Of a DNA stretch of 46,669 nucleotides, positions 1 to 8,966 are shown in pieces. Source of the DNA: Guyanagaster necrorhizus (Eukaryota > Basidiomycota > Agaricomycetes > Agaricales > Physalacriaceae); assembly GCF_019112545.1 (NCBI RefSeq), contig NW_025064910.1, forward strand, positions 363,358 to 410,026, given 5' to 3'. Below the pieces are notes generated by a model, which had not been told where the DNA came from, searched no databases, and saw nothing but the letters and a program-made list of their open reading frames with translations. How positions within the stretch are numbered: position 1 is the stretch's first letter; each line of letters starts with the position of its first letter. Position numbers and translations under genes: made by a program.

Positions 1-262
1 GAGGTGTCTTTAAACCCCCCAAACACTACACTGTTGAGTCTATACGACCGATGCCAACATATTCTCTTCCGTAGACGGCCAATCTTAGCATCTTCACGGA
101 TCTTCATCTCTTTCCTGTCAGCGCGGCTGGGAGCTTGTTTAATAGGTGCATAATCGATAGACTCTTGGTGCTAAACGTCGCTGGTAACGTTGACAAGCAC
201 AATATTAATGTCCGAGTCCATTCTCGAAACATGACAACACGCAGAGAAGTTTATACATGCTA

Positions 263-1557
263 TTATACATTGAGTGGGTTTCTGGGTATTCCAGACCTCC
301 ATTTCTCCAAGTACTCTCTGTGATCTGCCTCCTCCTTGGCACGTCTTTCCTGTGCTGCCTTCGAGTTACCCCAGAAAAATAGCATAACATCATGCTCATC
401 CCAGATGTCCTGAGCCTCTGATTCTACAGCCGTCGCTGCACTAGTCCCCCCTTCATTCCTTCCTCCTGCCTGCTCCATTCCAGCTCCAGCTCCCTCTCGC
501 TCTTCCTCCCGCCTCCGCTTCTCACGCTTCTTGATACTGACGCTACGAACATGTTTTGCCTTCGATGGCCCCATTGGCGCCGGGGTAGGTACTGATGGGC
601 GGTTAGGCTGGTGATATTGGATGAGAACAGCAACGTTCTTGCCCCAATTCTTCACGGCAGCGGCTCCATACCTATAATGTAGCAAGAGTCGGGCAGGCTT
701 TTGTCGACGGTTCGCAAAAGTGGCATCATTGTTGTTAGGTATTCGCTCCCGAGTAGATCTGCTGCTCGGAATAGTGATCCACTGAAGTGTATATCGAGAA
801 TTGGGCGGGTAACTGACGTCGTCTTCTAGCCGACGCTGGCAGCGATTAGGGATATCGGTGGTGTCCAGGATAGGATTTGGAGTCTGATGTAAATGAGAAA
901 AGATAAGAAGGGAAAAGAAGAGCAGACGAACGACAAGCACGGCAACCCTCTGTTGGTCAAAGAAATGGACATGAATATCAGCAGCAGCATAAAAACCGTT
1001 GCGAATATCATTGATGCTGCGCAGTGTCGTCAGATCCTCTTCGTGTGGCCGGTTCTCGATGATAAGTTGTATCCACTGTAGGAAAAACCAAATTAAGTGA
1101 CATGGAAGGGAACAATACGTGGACATGCCTCGTCGCCTCGTGCATAAGGAATAATATGCATCCCAACCCCTTCATCAATGCCGGTCCACACACATCGACC
1201 ATCGCGCTTTAACACCTTCTCACGAAAGTTTTCGCGGGTAGCTGTAGTTGCGGAGTGCGTATGGGTTCGCTGTTTGATGACCTCGGGGTCAACTGCGTGA
1301 GAGAGGATGTTTCCACCAGGCACATCGTATCGGTAGACTCCCCGATCCACCAGCTCGCCGTCCAATTCTACCGCATCCCCAGTCTCATCGACCAGGGTCC
1401 CACTAACGCCTAGGACGCACCAGCCAATATACCGAAGATATTTTAACGGGTATAGACAGACCGTCATTGCGATTTGCATAGGAACTTCCAAGTAAAACGA
1501 ATCTTGAGGCAACAAAACTAGCTGAACAAAGCCTGGCGGCGGTGCGGGGCGAGACAT
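263..1557 (-). CDS. HNH endonuclease domain protein (left copy)
   Basis: A predicted HNH_2-type nuclease (PF13391-like), a family that is expanded in Agaricomycetes and mostly uncharacterised. Proposed exons on the minus strand are 1557-1129, 1075-935 and 883-263, giving about 396 residues. The start is the ATG at 1557, because the longer open frame upstream has no ATG. The core lies near residues 116-143: a Cys-Val-Trp-Thr-Gly turn, then HIIPYARGDE with the HNH histidine pair region. Intron 1 fits only as a GC-AG intron (gcatgt donor), which is unusual; the right copy has the same site. The C-terminus is basic and Ala/Glu-rich with a likely coiled coil. The gene is intact and shares a roughly 307-bp divergent promoter with the gene at 1865. 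The right copy differs by one codon insertion and scattered substitutions. Confidence 0.75.
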
Positions 1558-1864
1558 GTGGATGATGGTGATGGTCGGAACAAAGTCCCACCACGGATCA
1601 CAATTCACTAAGAGCTAGTAATACTTTCTCACGCACCGTTTATATGCAGGTTGGCAGGTATCCTATATCACTACACGCTAGTTCATGGGCGATACCAGCC
1701 GAGAACAATGCAACCATGGTCTCAAAAAGGCCACCGCTGCTTTATTGTTCCTGTTCCGATCCGCGCCCCTCTTTATTCCTTTGTTCTGTTTGCTATAATA
1801 TATAAGATACACAGGGCGTGAGCTATTTCTCCACACGATCCTTCCCTCCACCAACGCACTAACA
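1558..1864. promoter_or_regulatory. Divergent promoter between HNH gene and partner gene (left copy)
   Basis: This is the 307-bp space between two divergent start codons. It holds an AT-rich tataatatataag stretch near 1793-1806, about 60 bp upstream of the partner ATG, and a tttatatgc motif near 1640 on the HNH side. Compared with the right arm it lacks about 88 bp just upstream of the HNH start. Promoter function is inferred from position. Confidence 0.5.
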
Positions 1865-3156
1865 ATGTCTATATCCAAGTTAGATTTCGCCGAACCAACC
1901 GACAAGACCCTTATTTCAGACTATGTCGCCGTGAGTCTCGTCTCTTCGACCCCGTTCAATTTCTCTAATCTCTATCTGCCAGGCTCATAATATACCTCAC
2001 ACCGTTGCATTCCATAGGGGCACCTTTGATTCGTATAATCTGCCTGCAATCACGAAGCGGCTCTTCCCCGCAACATCCAATCCTGTTCCAATTCCATTAC
2101 TTGCCAATCATGTTTGGGTAGCACAACTCAACGGAAACTGGAGACTTGAGCGGTACTCCACCGCCGAGACATTTCCTGACCCGCCTGAAGGTGATGTCGA
2201 AGAGAATGATTCGGTTCCTACGTTGGACTATTACCCGCCTGACGGCCTCCCAGTCAACTCTAGCGTTGACCTGCCCGACGAGGCCCGCAAACTAGAAGAT
2301 GGGAGGTCAGAGGTACACGGCGCGCTGGCGGAGCTGAGGACGGCGGTCTCAAAAGCCGCCCTCCTATACACGCAGGCCAGCCTAGCTCTAGAAGGGGAGA
2401 GAGCGAAGACTGCGTCGCTCATGACGTTTGTTACAAGCATCTGTGAGAAGGCATACACGGAGAAGATCATGCGGATAATGAATTTGGTAGATACCAATGA
2501 TGATGCTAGCGATCAAGAGAGCGGCGGCGAGTCTGGTGGCAACATCAAAAGTAGCAGTAATTTCACCCACAAAAAGATCCAGCCTTCTCCGTAAGTACTT
2601 GTTCTCTATGTATATCTCTGCTTCATTTCATGATTTGCATCAAGGTGGTGAGCTGGGATAAATAAGGCGCAGTTTGGAGATCTGGATTGGGCGTGTGTTT
2701 CTTCTTCATACTTTCACATAACCTTGTCTAACGGACAACAGGACAAAGATGAAGGGAGCCTCAGACACTTTGATAGAGGACGTGTACACCGTACTGATGC
2801 CTCCTCCAAAGTATGTCATTCGCTCTGTCGTGTCTACGGTGATAAATGTCAACAGTTTCCTTCCCTGTAGGGCCACCAATGATGCAGGACAATCTGACGC
2901 GTCAGATGCTTCGACTTCGACAGCAAAATCTCCTCGAACGCGCCCCCGTTCCTCTGAAGACGAAGACGCGTGTACCAGTCCCAAGCGGGTTAAAACCGAT
3001 GTCGAAGAAGGAGGTCGCGCAGAAGCGCAAGTCGAGTCTTCCCGCGCCGCCGCATTGCAGAGACAGAACCGTCCCCGACTCAGAGATGACTCTCTTGATG
3101 ACATACACATAAATACCAGTCTCAAACGCCAAATTATTGAGACGAAGAACCGTTGA
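1865..3156 (+). pseudogene. Unrecognised arm partner gene, C-terminally frameshifted (left copy)
   Basis: I do not recognise the family. Exons 1865-1930, 1983-2590 and 2742-3156 join in phase with GT-AG introns of 52 and 151 nt. A further in-frame 60-nt intron is possible at 2811-2870 (gtatgt...tgtag). The N-terminal ~130 residues are mixed; residues ~120-200 look helical and may form a coiled coil; the C-terminal third is Ser/Asp/Arg-rich with short basic runs, as in nuclear proteins. Near 3140 a 16-nt block (gacgaagaaccgttga) occurs twice, and relative to the right copy the frame shifts and ends at the TGA at 3154. The right copy reads about 50 residues further. Residue positions are estimates. 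The gene could be a functional truncated form. Confidence 0.5.
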
Positions 3157-3405
3157 TTTGGACGAAGAACCGTTGAATGCTGCTACGTCCGACAGTCCTC
3201 GCTTTCCAGTCAACCTCCTAATTCCAATTTTCTTCCCAAACAGGCCCTCGAGAATCTCGAAGACCAAGAAATGTATCCCCCCTGCGAAGCCCACAATCCC
3301 GTAGCTCTTCCCCCACGGGCATCAGACAGTTCCCATTCCGATCCCGGTCATGCGCGCCCCGTATTAAGACATGTCCGAGTAGTTTCCGCCTTGCATCTGC
3401 GTGTC

Positions 3406-3495
3406 GGCTTGGTGGTCTAGTAGTATGATTCCTTGTTGGGGTGGAACGTTGTTACAGTATCGAGGAGGTCCTGGGTTCAATTTCCAGTCAAGCCT
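3406..3495 (+). tRNA. tRNA-Pro, anticodon GGG, with 18-nt intron
   Basis: The sequence folds as a tRNA. Acceptor GGCTTGG (3406-3412) pairs with TCAAGCC (3488-3494). The D-arm GTCTAGTAGTATGATT is the hallmark of eukaryotic tRNA-Pro. Anticodon stem CCTTG (3431-3435) pairs with CGAGG (3461-3465), and the T-arm is CTGGG-TTCAATT-TCCAG. The loop is TTGGGG followed by 18 extra bases and T, so the intron is 3442-3459 at the canonical 37/38 site. The anticodon at 3438-3440 reads GGG. A T-rich tail (ttcatttttctctttt) near 3516-3532 fits a Pol III terminator. Eukaryotes usually decode these codons with AGG, so GGG is unusual. Confidence 0.75.
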
Positions 3496-4545
3496 CATGA
3501 TGGTGATATCTAGGTTTCATTTTTCTCTTTTAACACTCAACGAGTATAGTGGACTTTGGACTAGGGTTGCTCAGGAAACCTCAAGGGGGTCAGTTACTGT
3601 TTCTCACCCACCCCTCCCCAAGGGGAGTGGTTTCATATAGTAATTCACTGTTACTTACCTGTCATGTGCAGAATCACACAAATGGTGTACAGAATTGCAG
3701 CTTTTTTGTATTCGTGTTCACAGATAGCGATATGCATTATGTAGCTCATCATCATAGCGTGCTCCACATACTTCTTTCTCTCCTCCTCTGCCATTATAAT
3801 AGTAGGACGCACTCTACAAAACCGAGAATATGACATATGCATTGCAGAAGTACTTGATCGTACAACAGCATGTCGGAAGGCACGTGGCAACGAGCTCGAG
3901 ATCTTCCAGGTGAATGGGACTACTTCCCAGATCTGAAGAATTGTAGGAGGATGCTAGAGACCGTCTTATCACTTGAGTTGCAAAGGCCCGATGGGTCATC
4001 ATGGACGATAAAAATATCGTCTGTGTTCGAAGCAATGCGACACTGTTCCAATCTTCACCTCGCCATAGTAGGGATAGATCTGGCGTATGCGTCTCTGGAA
4101 AAAAAGGCCTGCAGATGCCTGTGCAGACATAATAGAGATGATGGCCCAAGGAAAGGGAGATGATCCAGTCGCGGCCAAGCTTAGATTAGTCTAAAGGGTA
4201 GAAAGCATTTTCAAGGTTTGAGGAAGACCTGACGCCTTGCTTTTGATCCCAGGCATATTTTGGTTGGTCAGAGTGGTTTTGGTGGCGCCTTCGTGTCCAG
4301 TATAATGAAAGTTTACGCGTCTCCTACCAGCACATATCACTCGGACGTCTTCCATCGAGGTCGACGACCGGCAAGTAACCAATCTTAAAATCCCGCTATG
4401 GCGCTGACAGAATTTGTGACGGGTAGATCGCTGTTGATGGTGCACCAGTACTCCAGTGAAAGGTAGACGGTCGGACGATTGACCACCTCCAAACTGGCAA
4501 ACAGACTCAGACATCACAAAAACTCAAAGTCTCGGATGGGCTTAC
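3496..4545. other. Intergenic, no supported gene
   Basis: Apart from the Pol III-like T-run after the tRNA, I see no recognisable gene. Open frames of 97 codons (3870-4163, plus) and about 110 codons (3814-4149 and 4191-4517, minus) have no family resemblance and no splice context that supports coding. Confidence 0.5.
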
Positions 4546-5064
4546 TTGAACATAACGATACCTAAAGTTCTCCTCGTCGACGCATCACGCGGTAATGGAC
4601 TCACCCTTTCTCAAGCGCTCCAAATCCACCCCAACACCACCGTCATAGCCACCGTTCGTAGTACCACTCCACTCAAAGGCATCAGCACGATCACCGACGT
4701 CGACGTCATCTCTGACGCCTCCATCGCCAAAGCGGCATAGCACCTTCTTGTCCAAGAACTCGACGCCTCTTCCATTTCCACGAACCCGCACTGCATCATC
4801 TCCGCCTTTCTCCTCGCTCTCCGTCGAAGAGGAGGGAAAATCATCTACTTATCCCCCCCCCCTTCAGAGTCATTCCACATCGTAGCGTCTCCAACACGGA
4901 GGGTGCGCTCAGCGACGATTCAGTAAGCAAAGCGGCATTGGACCTGTTGGCTGTGCAATATGCGGATGAGTCGAAAGAGAAAGGGTCATGGTCATGGCGG
5001 TGTATCCGGGGTGGGTTGGAACGGATATGGGGCCTGGCTGGGCTCTTTGGTAAATGATAGACTT
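4546..5064 (+). pseudogene. Decayed short-chain dehydrogenase/reductase (SDR), upstream copy
   Basis: This resembles the SDR at 5436 but is degraded. The start codon position holds ATA (4558-4560) where the neighbour has ATG. The cofactor-binding glycine motif reads DASRGNG instead of GASRGLG. A TAG at 4738-4740 sits where the neighbour has a Gln codon. The central part, including the catalytic Tyr-x3-Lys, is missing or unreadable around a C-run at 4850-4861. The C-terminal part (KAALDLLAVQYADE, then VYPGWVGTDMG) needs a change of frame near 4985. Several lesions are transitions. It cannot encode an active enzyme. Confidence 0.8.
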
Positions 5065-5435
5065 TATGTGCTCTGTACCCGATAGAGCCTCCGTTGCGTC
5101 TAGAAGTCATTATAACTGAGCTTCATACGTAAAGTCTAGAGACAGCCGCTGGCGAATGCCACGGTGGACTGGGCTGCACTTCATTCGTTGTACGCAAAGC
5201 ATCCAATTCGGAACTAGAAAAAGTCATTAAATTGACGGACGCTACGGCATACCTACTTTCATTGGAAAGGGATACACATAGGTCATAGCCGCAATATGCT
5301 CGTTTTACGTTCGTACGTCGATTTGCATTCTTCTGTACTGCATGGATTTGACTCCAATGATTTCCATGGCATCTAGTGTACATTTATTAGCATCTGGGAC
5401 CCAAAGCATTGAAAACCCTTACTTGGTTACCCATT

Positions 5436-6110
5436 ATGCCCAAAGTCCTAGTCGTAGGCGCGTCGCGAGGGTTGGGTCTCGCCCTTGTCGAAGAGCTTCG
5501 AAGCCGATCCTCAATCAGTGTTATCGCCACTGTGCGCGGCTCTATCCCGCTCGAAGGCATCGACACTCTTACTGATGTCGATATTTCTTCTGATGACTCG
5601 ATTGCCGCGGCAGCGCAGCACCCTCTTGTGAAGGAGCTCGACGTGATCATCGTCAACGCTGCCATAGGCGCACCCTGAAGACTGCTATCCACTTCCACAG
5701 ATACTCTAGCCGAGTACCTCTCTATCAACGTCGTCAGTCCACACCGCGTTGTATCCGCCTTCCTCCCTGCGCTCCGAAAAGGTGAAGACAAGAAGATTGT
5801 TTTCATCTCCTCCAGGGCTGGGTCGCTGCACACTCAGATTGGCAACACATTTGGCTTCATGGGGCCATACACTGTCACCAAGGCTGGATGCAATATGCTG
5901 GCGGTATAGTACCATAATGAGTTGGAAAAGGAAGGATTCATCATAGTGCCAGTGCACCCGGGATGGGTCGCAACTGATATGGGCAAGCTCTTGGGAGGAG
6001 GAATTGAACCAAAGGATAGTGCGCAGGGAATTGTGCGTGTCGTGGAAGGGCTGAAGAGAGAGGATAGTGCAAAGTTTTTCCAGTTTGACGGGACTCTGCT
6101 GCCGTGGTAG
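5436..6110 (+). pseudogene. SDR family NAD(P)-dependent oxidoreductase with two in-frame stops
   Basis: A classical SDR, about 224 codons in one frame from ATG 5436 to TAG 6110, a normal length for C-factor-like fungal SDRs. Visible motifs are the cofactor loop GASRGLG near residue 8, VNAAIG near 74 in place of NNAG, SSRAGS near residue 128, catalytic YTVTK near 147, and PGWVATDMG near 177. The frame is interrupted by TGA at 5676-5678 (likely from CGA) and TAG at 5907-5909 (likely from CAG, before YHNELEKEG). Everything else is open and well kept, so inactivation looks recent. Substrate unknown. It lies in tandem with the more decayed copy at 4546. Confidence 0.85.
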
Positions 6111-6583
6111 CGGACGAAAACATACATGCTTGAGCTACAAGCAACGTATATCCACCACTGTTCGCCTCAAAGACTCTGCAGACGCTACTGAATCTTGAAG
6201 GATTTGTCGGTGACCGGTGTATCCTCGTCACTTGAAGATGACCAAGAGGCTCACAGCAGAGGTCATTGCATTTTAGCGTAACCTTAAAAGGTTTGGTTGA
6301 GTTAGCAAAGCCTTTCTCGGAATAAAGTCCCATTTTTAACCTATCAAAAACGCACCAGCCTCTGCAATGGGTAGGTCCTCAGCCGGCAACACTGCTGGAA
6401 TGGAAAGGCTCGCCATATACAAGGCTGTGGATGGTGCATATATCAAGGGTGAGAGGAAAGCGAAGGAAACACAAGCATCATGGTATTTACGCAAAGAACC
6501 AAAACGGAAGTACGTCATATGCAAAGGTGACCCTGCTTTTCTTGCACCGATAGTAAAATTATATAAGAGAAAAATATAAGTTT
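6111..6583. other. Short convergent intergenic region
   Basis: This lies between the end of the SDR pseudogene (plus) and the end of the delta-COP gene (minus) and probably holds both 3' ends. A 70-codon frame at 6367-6579 shows no recognisable feature. Confidence 0.5.
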
Positions 6584-8500
6584 TTACACAACAGAATACG
6601 TATCAGCGGTGACCGTCGAATCGACCGAGTACACCACTTCCTCGCCCGAAATCTTGGAAACACTCGTAACAGAAACCCCCGCCAAGCTACCCTCGCCAAT
6701 GAAGCTGACCTGGACAGGGAAAAAAGCGCCCGTATCATCACCCCCAACAGTGAAGATCATCGACCCAGTCTTCGTGTCATCTGAGCCAGAAATGAGAGGC
6801 ATGGTCCACGCCAGAGAGTGAGACGAAGGTTCCAGTGACCACTCGCCCGAATGTGAGGAGACAGTAGGGTATGAACCATCACTAAAAGCCAGAGAGAAAT
6901 ACTTCAACAAATTGCGCGCCAACCAAGTAATAGAGCCTTACGGAAGAGGAATCGAGATGACCACGTCGTACAGAGAGACGTTTTCATTTTCGAGATCATA
7001 TTCGATGCTAACTTCGCACGTTCCATCATTGTTCGGTGAGGGCCAGCAGTTAACTGAAGGAAGCGAACAATGAATACAAATAACACATGTCATGAAAAGA
7101 GAAGGACGTACTAGATAGAGGGACGTTGCTCTCGTCAGTACCAGCATATCTCCACTTGAGCACACCAATACTCTGGTGCAAAGGGAAAGCCCTGCTGGAA
7201 TCCTTCAGCGCGACCACACGATCCTGCTGTCCCGAAGAAAACTTGAGAACATTAGGATGGTGCTTGAACTGCAGATGATGTCCGCCAAAGTCCGTCGTTG
7301 GGTTCGATAGCAAAATCTTGATATGGGAAAACTCGGCATCGGAGATTTGAAGGTTCATATCGCCCTTGAGCTCCATAGACTGTAAGCCTCCGTCACGATG
7401 CAACGAAAGACTGAGCTGTTCTTTGATAACAATATGGACGCTGGAGTAAGATCAACATCGACTACAAAGACAAGGCTCAGAATAAGCACACCTCTCAGCC
7501 TCCACTTCTGGCAGGCTCCCTCTCCCCACATTTTGGTGGGAAGGCTCAGAGGAAACTGTAGGCGTTGATGGCGCAGAAACATCAGGCGTAGGCGGCGCCA
7601 GGACCTCACCACCCAGTGCATCAAGCAGTTCTGCCTGTTTCGTCTTTTTGCTACCCAGCTTCATACCAGAACCCTTGAAAGCTGGTGCGCGCGACGAAAT
7701 TGGCCCTGGAGAGGAAGCCGTGATTCTTGACGGTGTGGCTTCCGGGAGATCGAATCTCGGCAACTGAGAGTATCCAGTGGGCCCACCACCGAGATACGCG
7801 TTCATGCCGCCAGTAGAAGCTGCGCGACGCTGCTGCTCACGTCGTTGCATCTCAAGCTGCTTGGCACGCCTCTTGAGCTCCTCCTTGGCTTCCGCCTCTT
7901 TGTTCTGGGGGTAAAGGATAAACGCAACGAACTGGGAAAATATTTCAGTGTAACACACCCTCGCGATAATCTCCTGGATTTTCTCTTCGTGACTCTCCAT
8001 CTCCAGCACACTCCTGACCTGCATGAGGCTGACGTTCTCCTTGTATCCCAAGCTCACAATCTCATCAAAAGCGCCCAGTATGTCAAAGGCCTTGATGAGG
8101 ATCTCCCTCTCATCGGCTGTCCTGCACAAATCCGACACCACCCGGGCGAAGAGGTGCAACGTCTCGATATCCTGTAAAATATTCGAGGCCTTGTTGGTGA
8201 TGAGAAGAATGTACAGGTCCTCGAGCGGCTGGTAGACATAACGGACTTCCGAGGTCTCGACGGTAGTGTGTTGGGTGTTGGTGGGTATGAGTTTTGGGAA
8301 CGAGGCGAGGAGAGATTCGATTCGTGCTCGAGTCATGTCACGGAACTGGCGAGAGACGACGGCTGAAAAGGTATAAATGCGAAACGAGGACATGATAGCG
8401 GTAAGTGCATACCTTTACCGCCTTTTGTACATATTGACGCTGCTAGTACGACCTACGCAGGATGAGCAATGCCCAAGAATATTGTAACATTTCATACCAT
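6584..8500 (-). CDS. Coatomer subunit delta (delta-COP, Ret2/ARCN1)
   Basis: Subunit of the COPI coat, which drives retrograde Golgi-to-ER vesicle traffic. Exons on the minus strand: 8500-8498, 8452-8413, 8362-7959, 7904-7492, 7440-7112, 7053-6942, 6881-6584, totalling 533 codons with every join in phase. The N-terminal longin-like domain is clear (VVLAASICTKGGK, then VSRQF, MTRARIE, ETSEVRYVYQPLEDLY, AFDEIVSLGYKENV). A charged helix (KEELKRRAKQLE) follows, then a Pro/Ser linker. The C-terminal mu-homology domain runs from about residue 290 (RDGGLQSMELKG, LKWRYAGTDES). The first coding exon is the ATG alone (8498-8500, followed by gtatga). Essential housekeeping gene; intact. Confidence 0.93.
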
Positions 8501-8966
8501 TTTTTCAGCAGGCGACGATGGATTCCCTACTGTGAATACCAAGAATTTAGGGCGGTGGTGACGGTATAAGTAAAGACGTGTCTGATCAAGCTTAGGGTTA
8601 GGGCTAAAAACAAGTTAGGGGTTGCAGGAATTTATCTTGTTGAACAATGCGGATGAATCGGCGAGTTTCATTTATTGTGGAAGGCTTTATCAACTATACG
8701 CCAGTGAAATATTCTTTCCTTGTGCGTAGTTTGTAAAGCGATGAACCAAAATGGACCGAAGTCTCCCGCTGGCCCTCCGAATCGTCACAAAATGCTTTCT
8801 CTCACAAATCCTGGGTTCGCCTGAGGGAAAGCAAGGGGTAGATAGCTTTTCCGGCACTTTGGCTTTACGTCGCCTAATAAACCCTAAGAATCACTAATGA
8901 AATACAACATATAGATTTAGGAGCATGAATAATATCTTTACCCCGTTGGAATCTACCATGATTGGT
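8501..8966. promoter_or_regulatory. Delta-COP upstream region with telobox-like motifs
   Basis: This 466-bp space holds the delta-COP promoter and the 3' end of the downstream transporter gene. It contains ttagggttaggg (8592-8603), two exact telomere-type units about 95 bp upstream of the start codon, and aaaccctaag at 8879-8888. TTAGGG-like boxes occur in promoters of growth-related fungal genes, where Tbf1-type proteins bind; any function here is inference. Confidence 0.35.

Larger units (their letters stand above)
1..3345 (+). repeat. Left arm of a large inverted repeat
   Basis: This segment reappears in reverse complement at 43221-46633. Base 1 pairs with base 46633, and similarity stops at the shared end near 3335-3345 (attccgatccc), which matches gggatcggaat at 43221. 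Identity by eye is well above 90 percent; it was not computed. The arm carries an HNH gene on the minus strand and a divergent unrecognised gene on the plus strand. Visible differences are small indels, one of about 88 bp in the divergent promoter, and point changes. The left end of the arm may extend beyond the window. Confidence 0.97.

Noticed and set aside
3401..3640. A 79-codon frame starting in the tRNA region
   Set aside because: It overlaps the tRNA-Pro gene and its terminator and shows no protein features.
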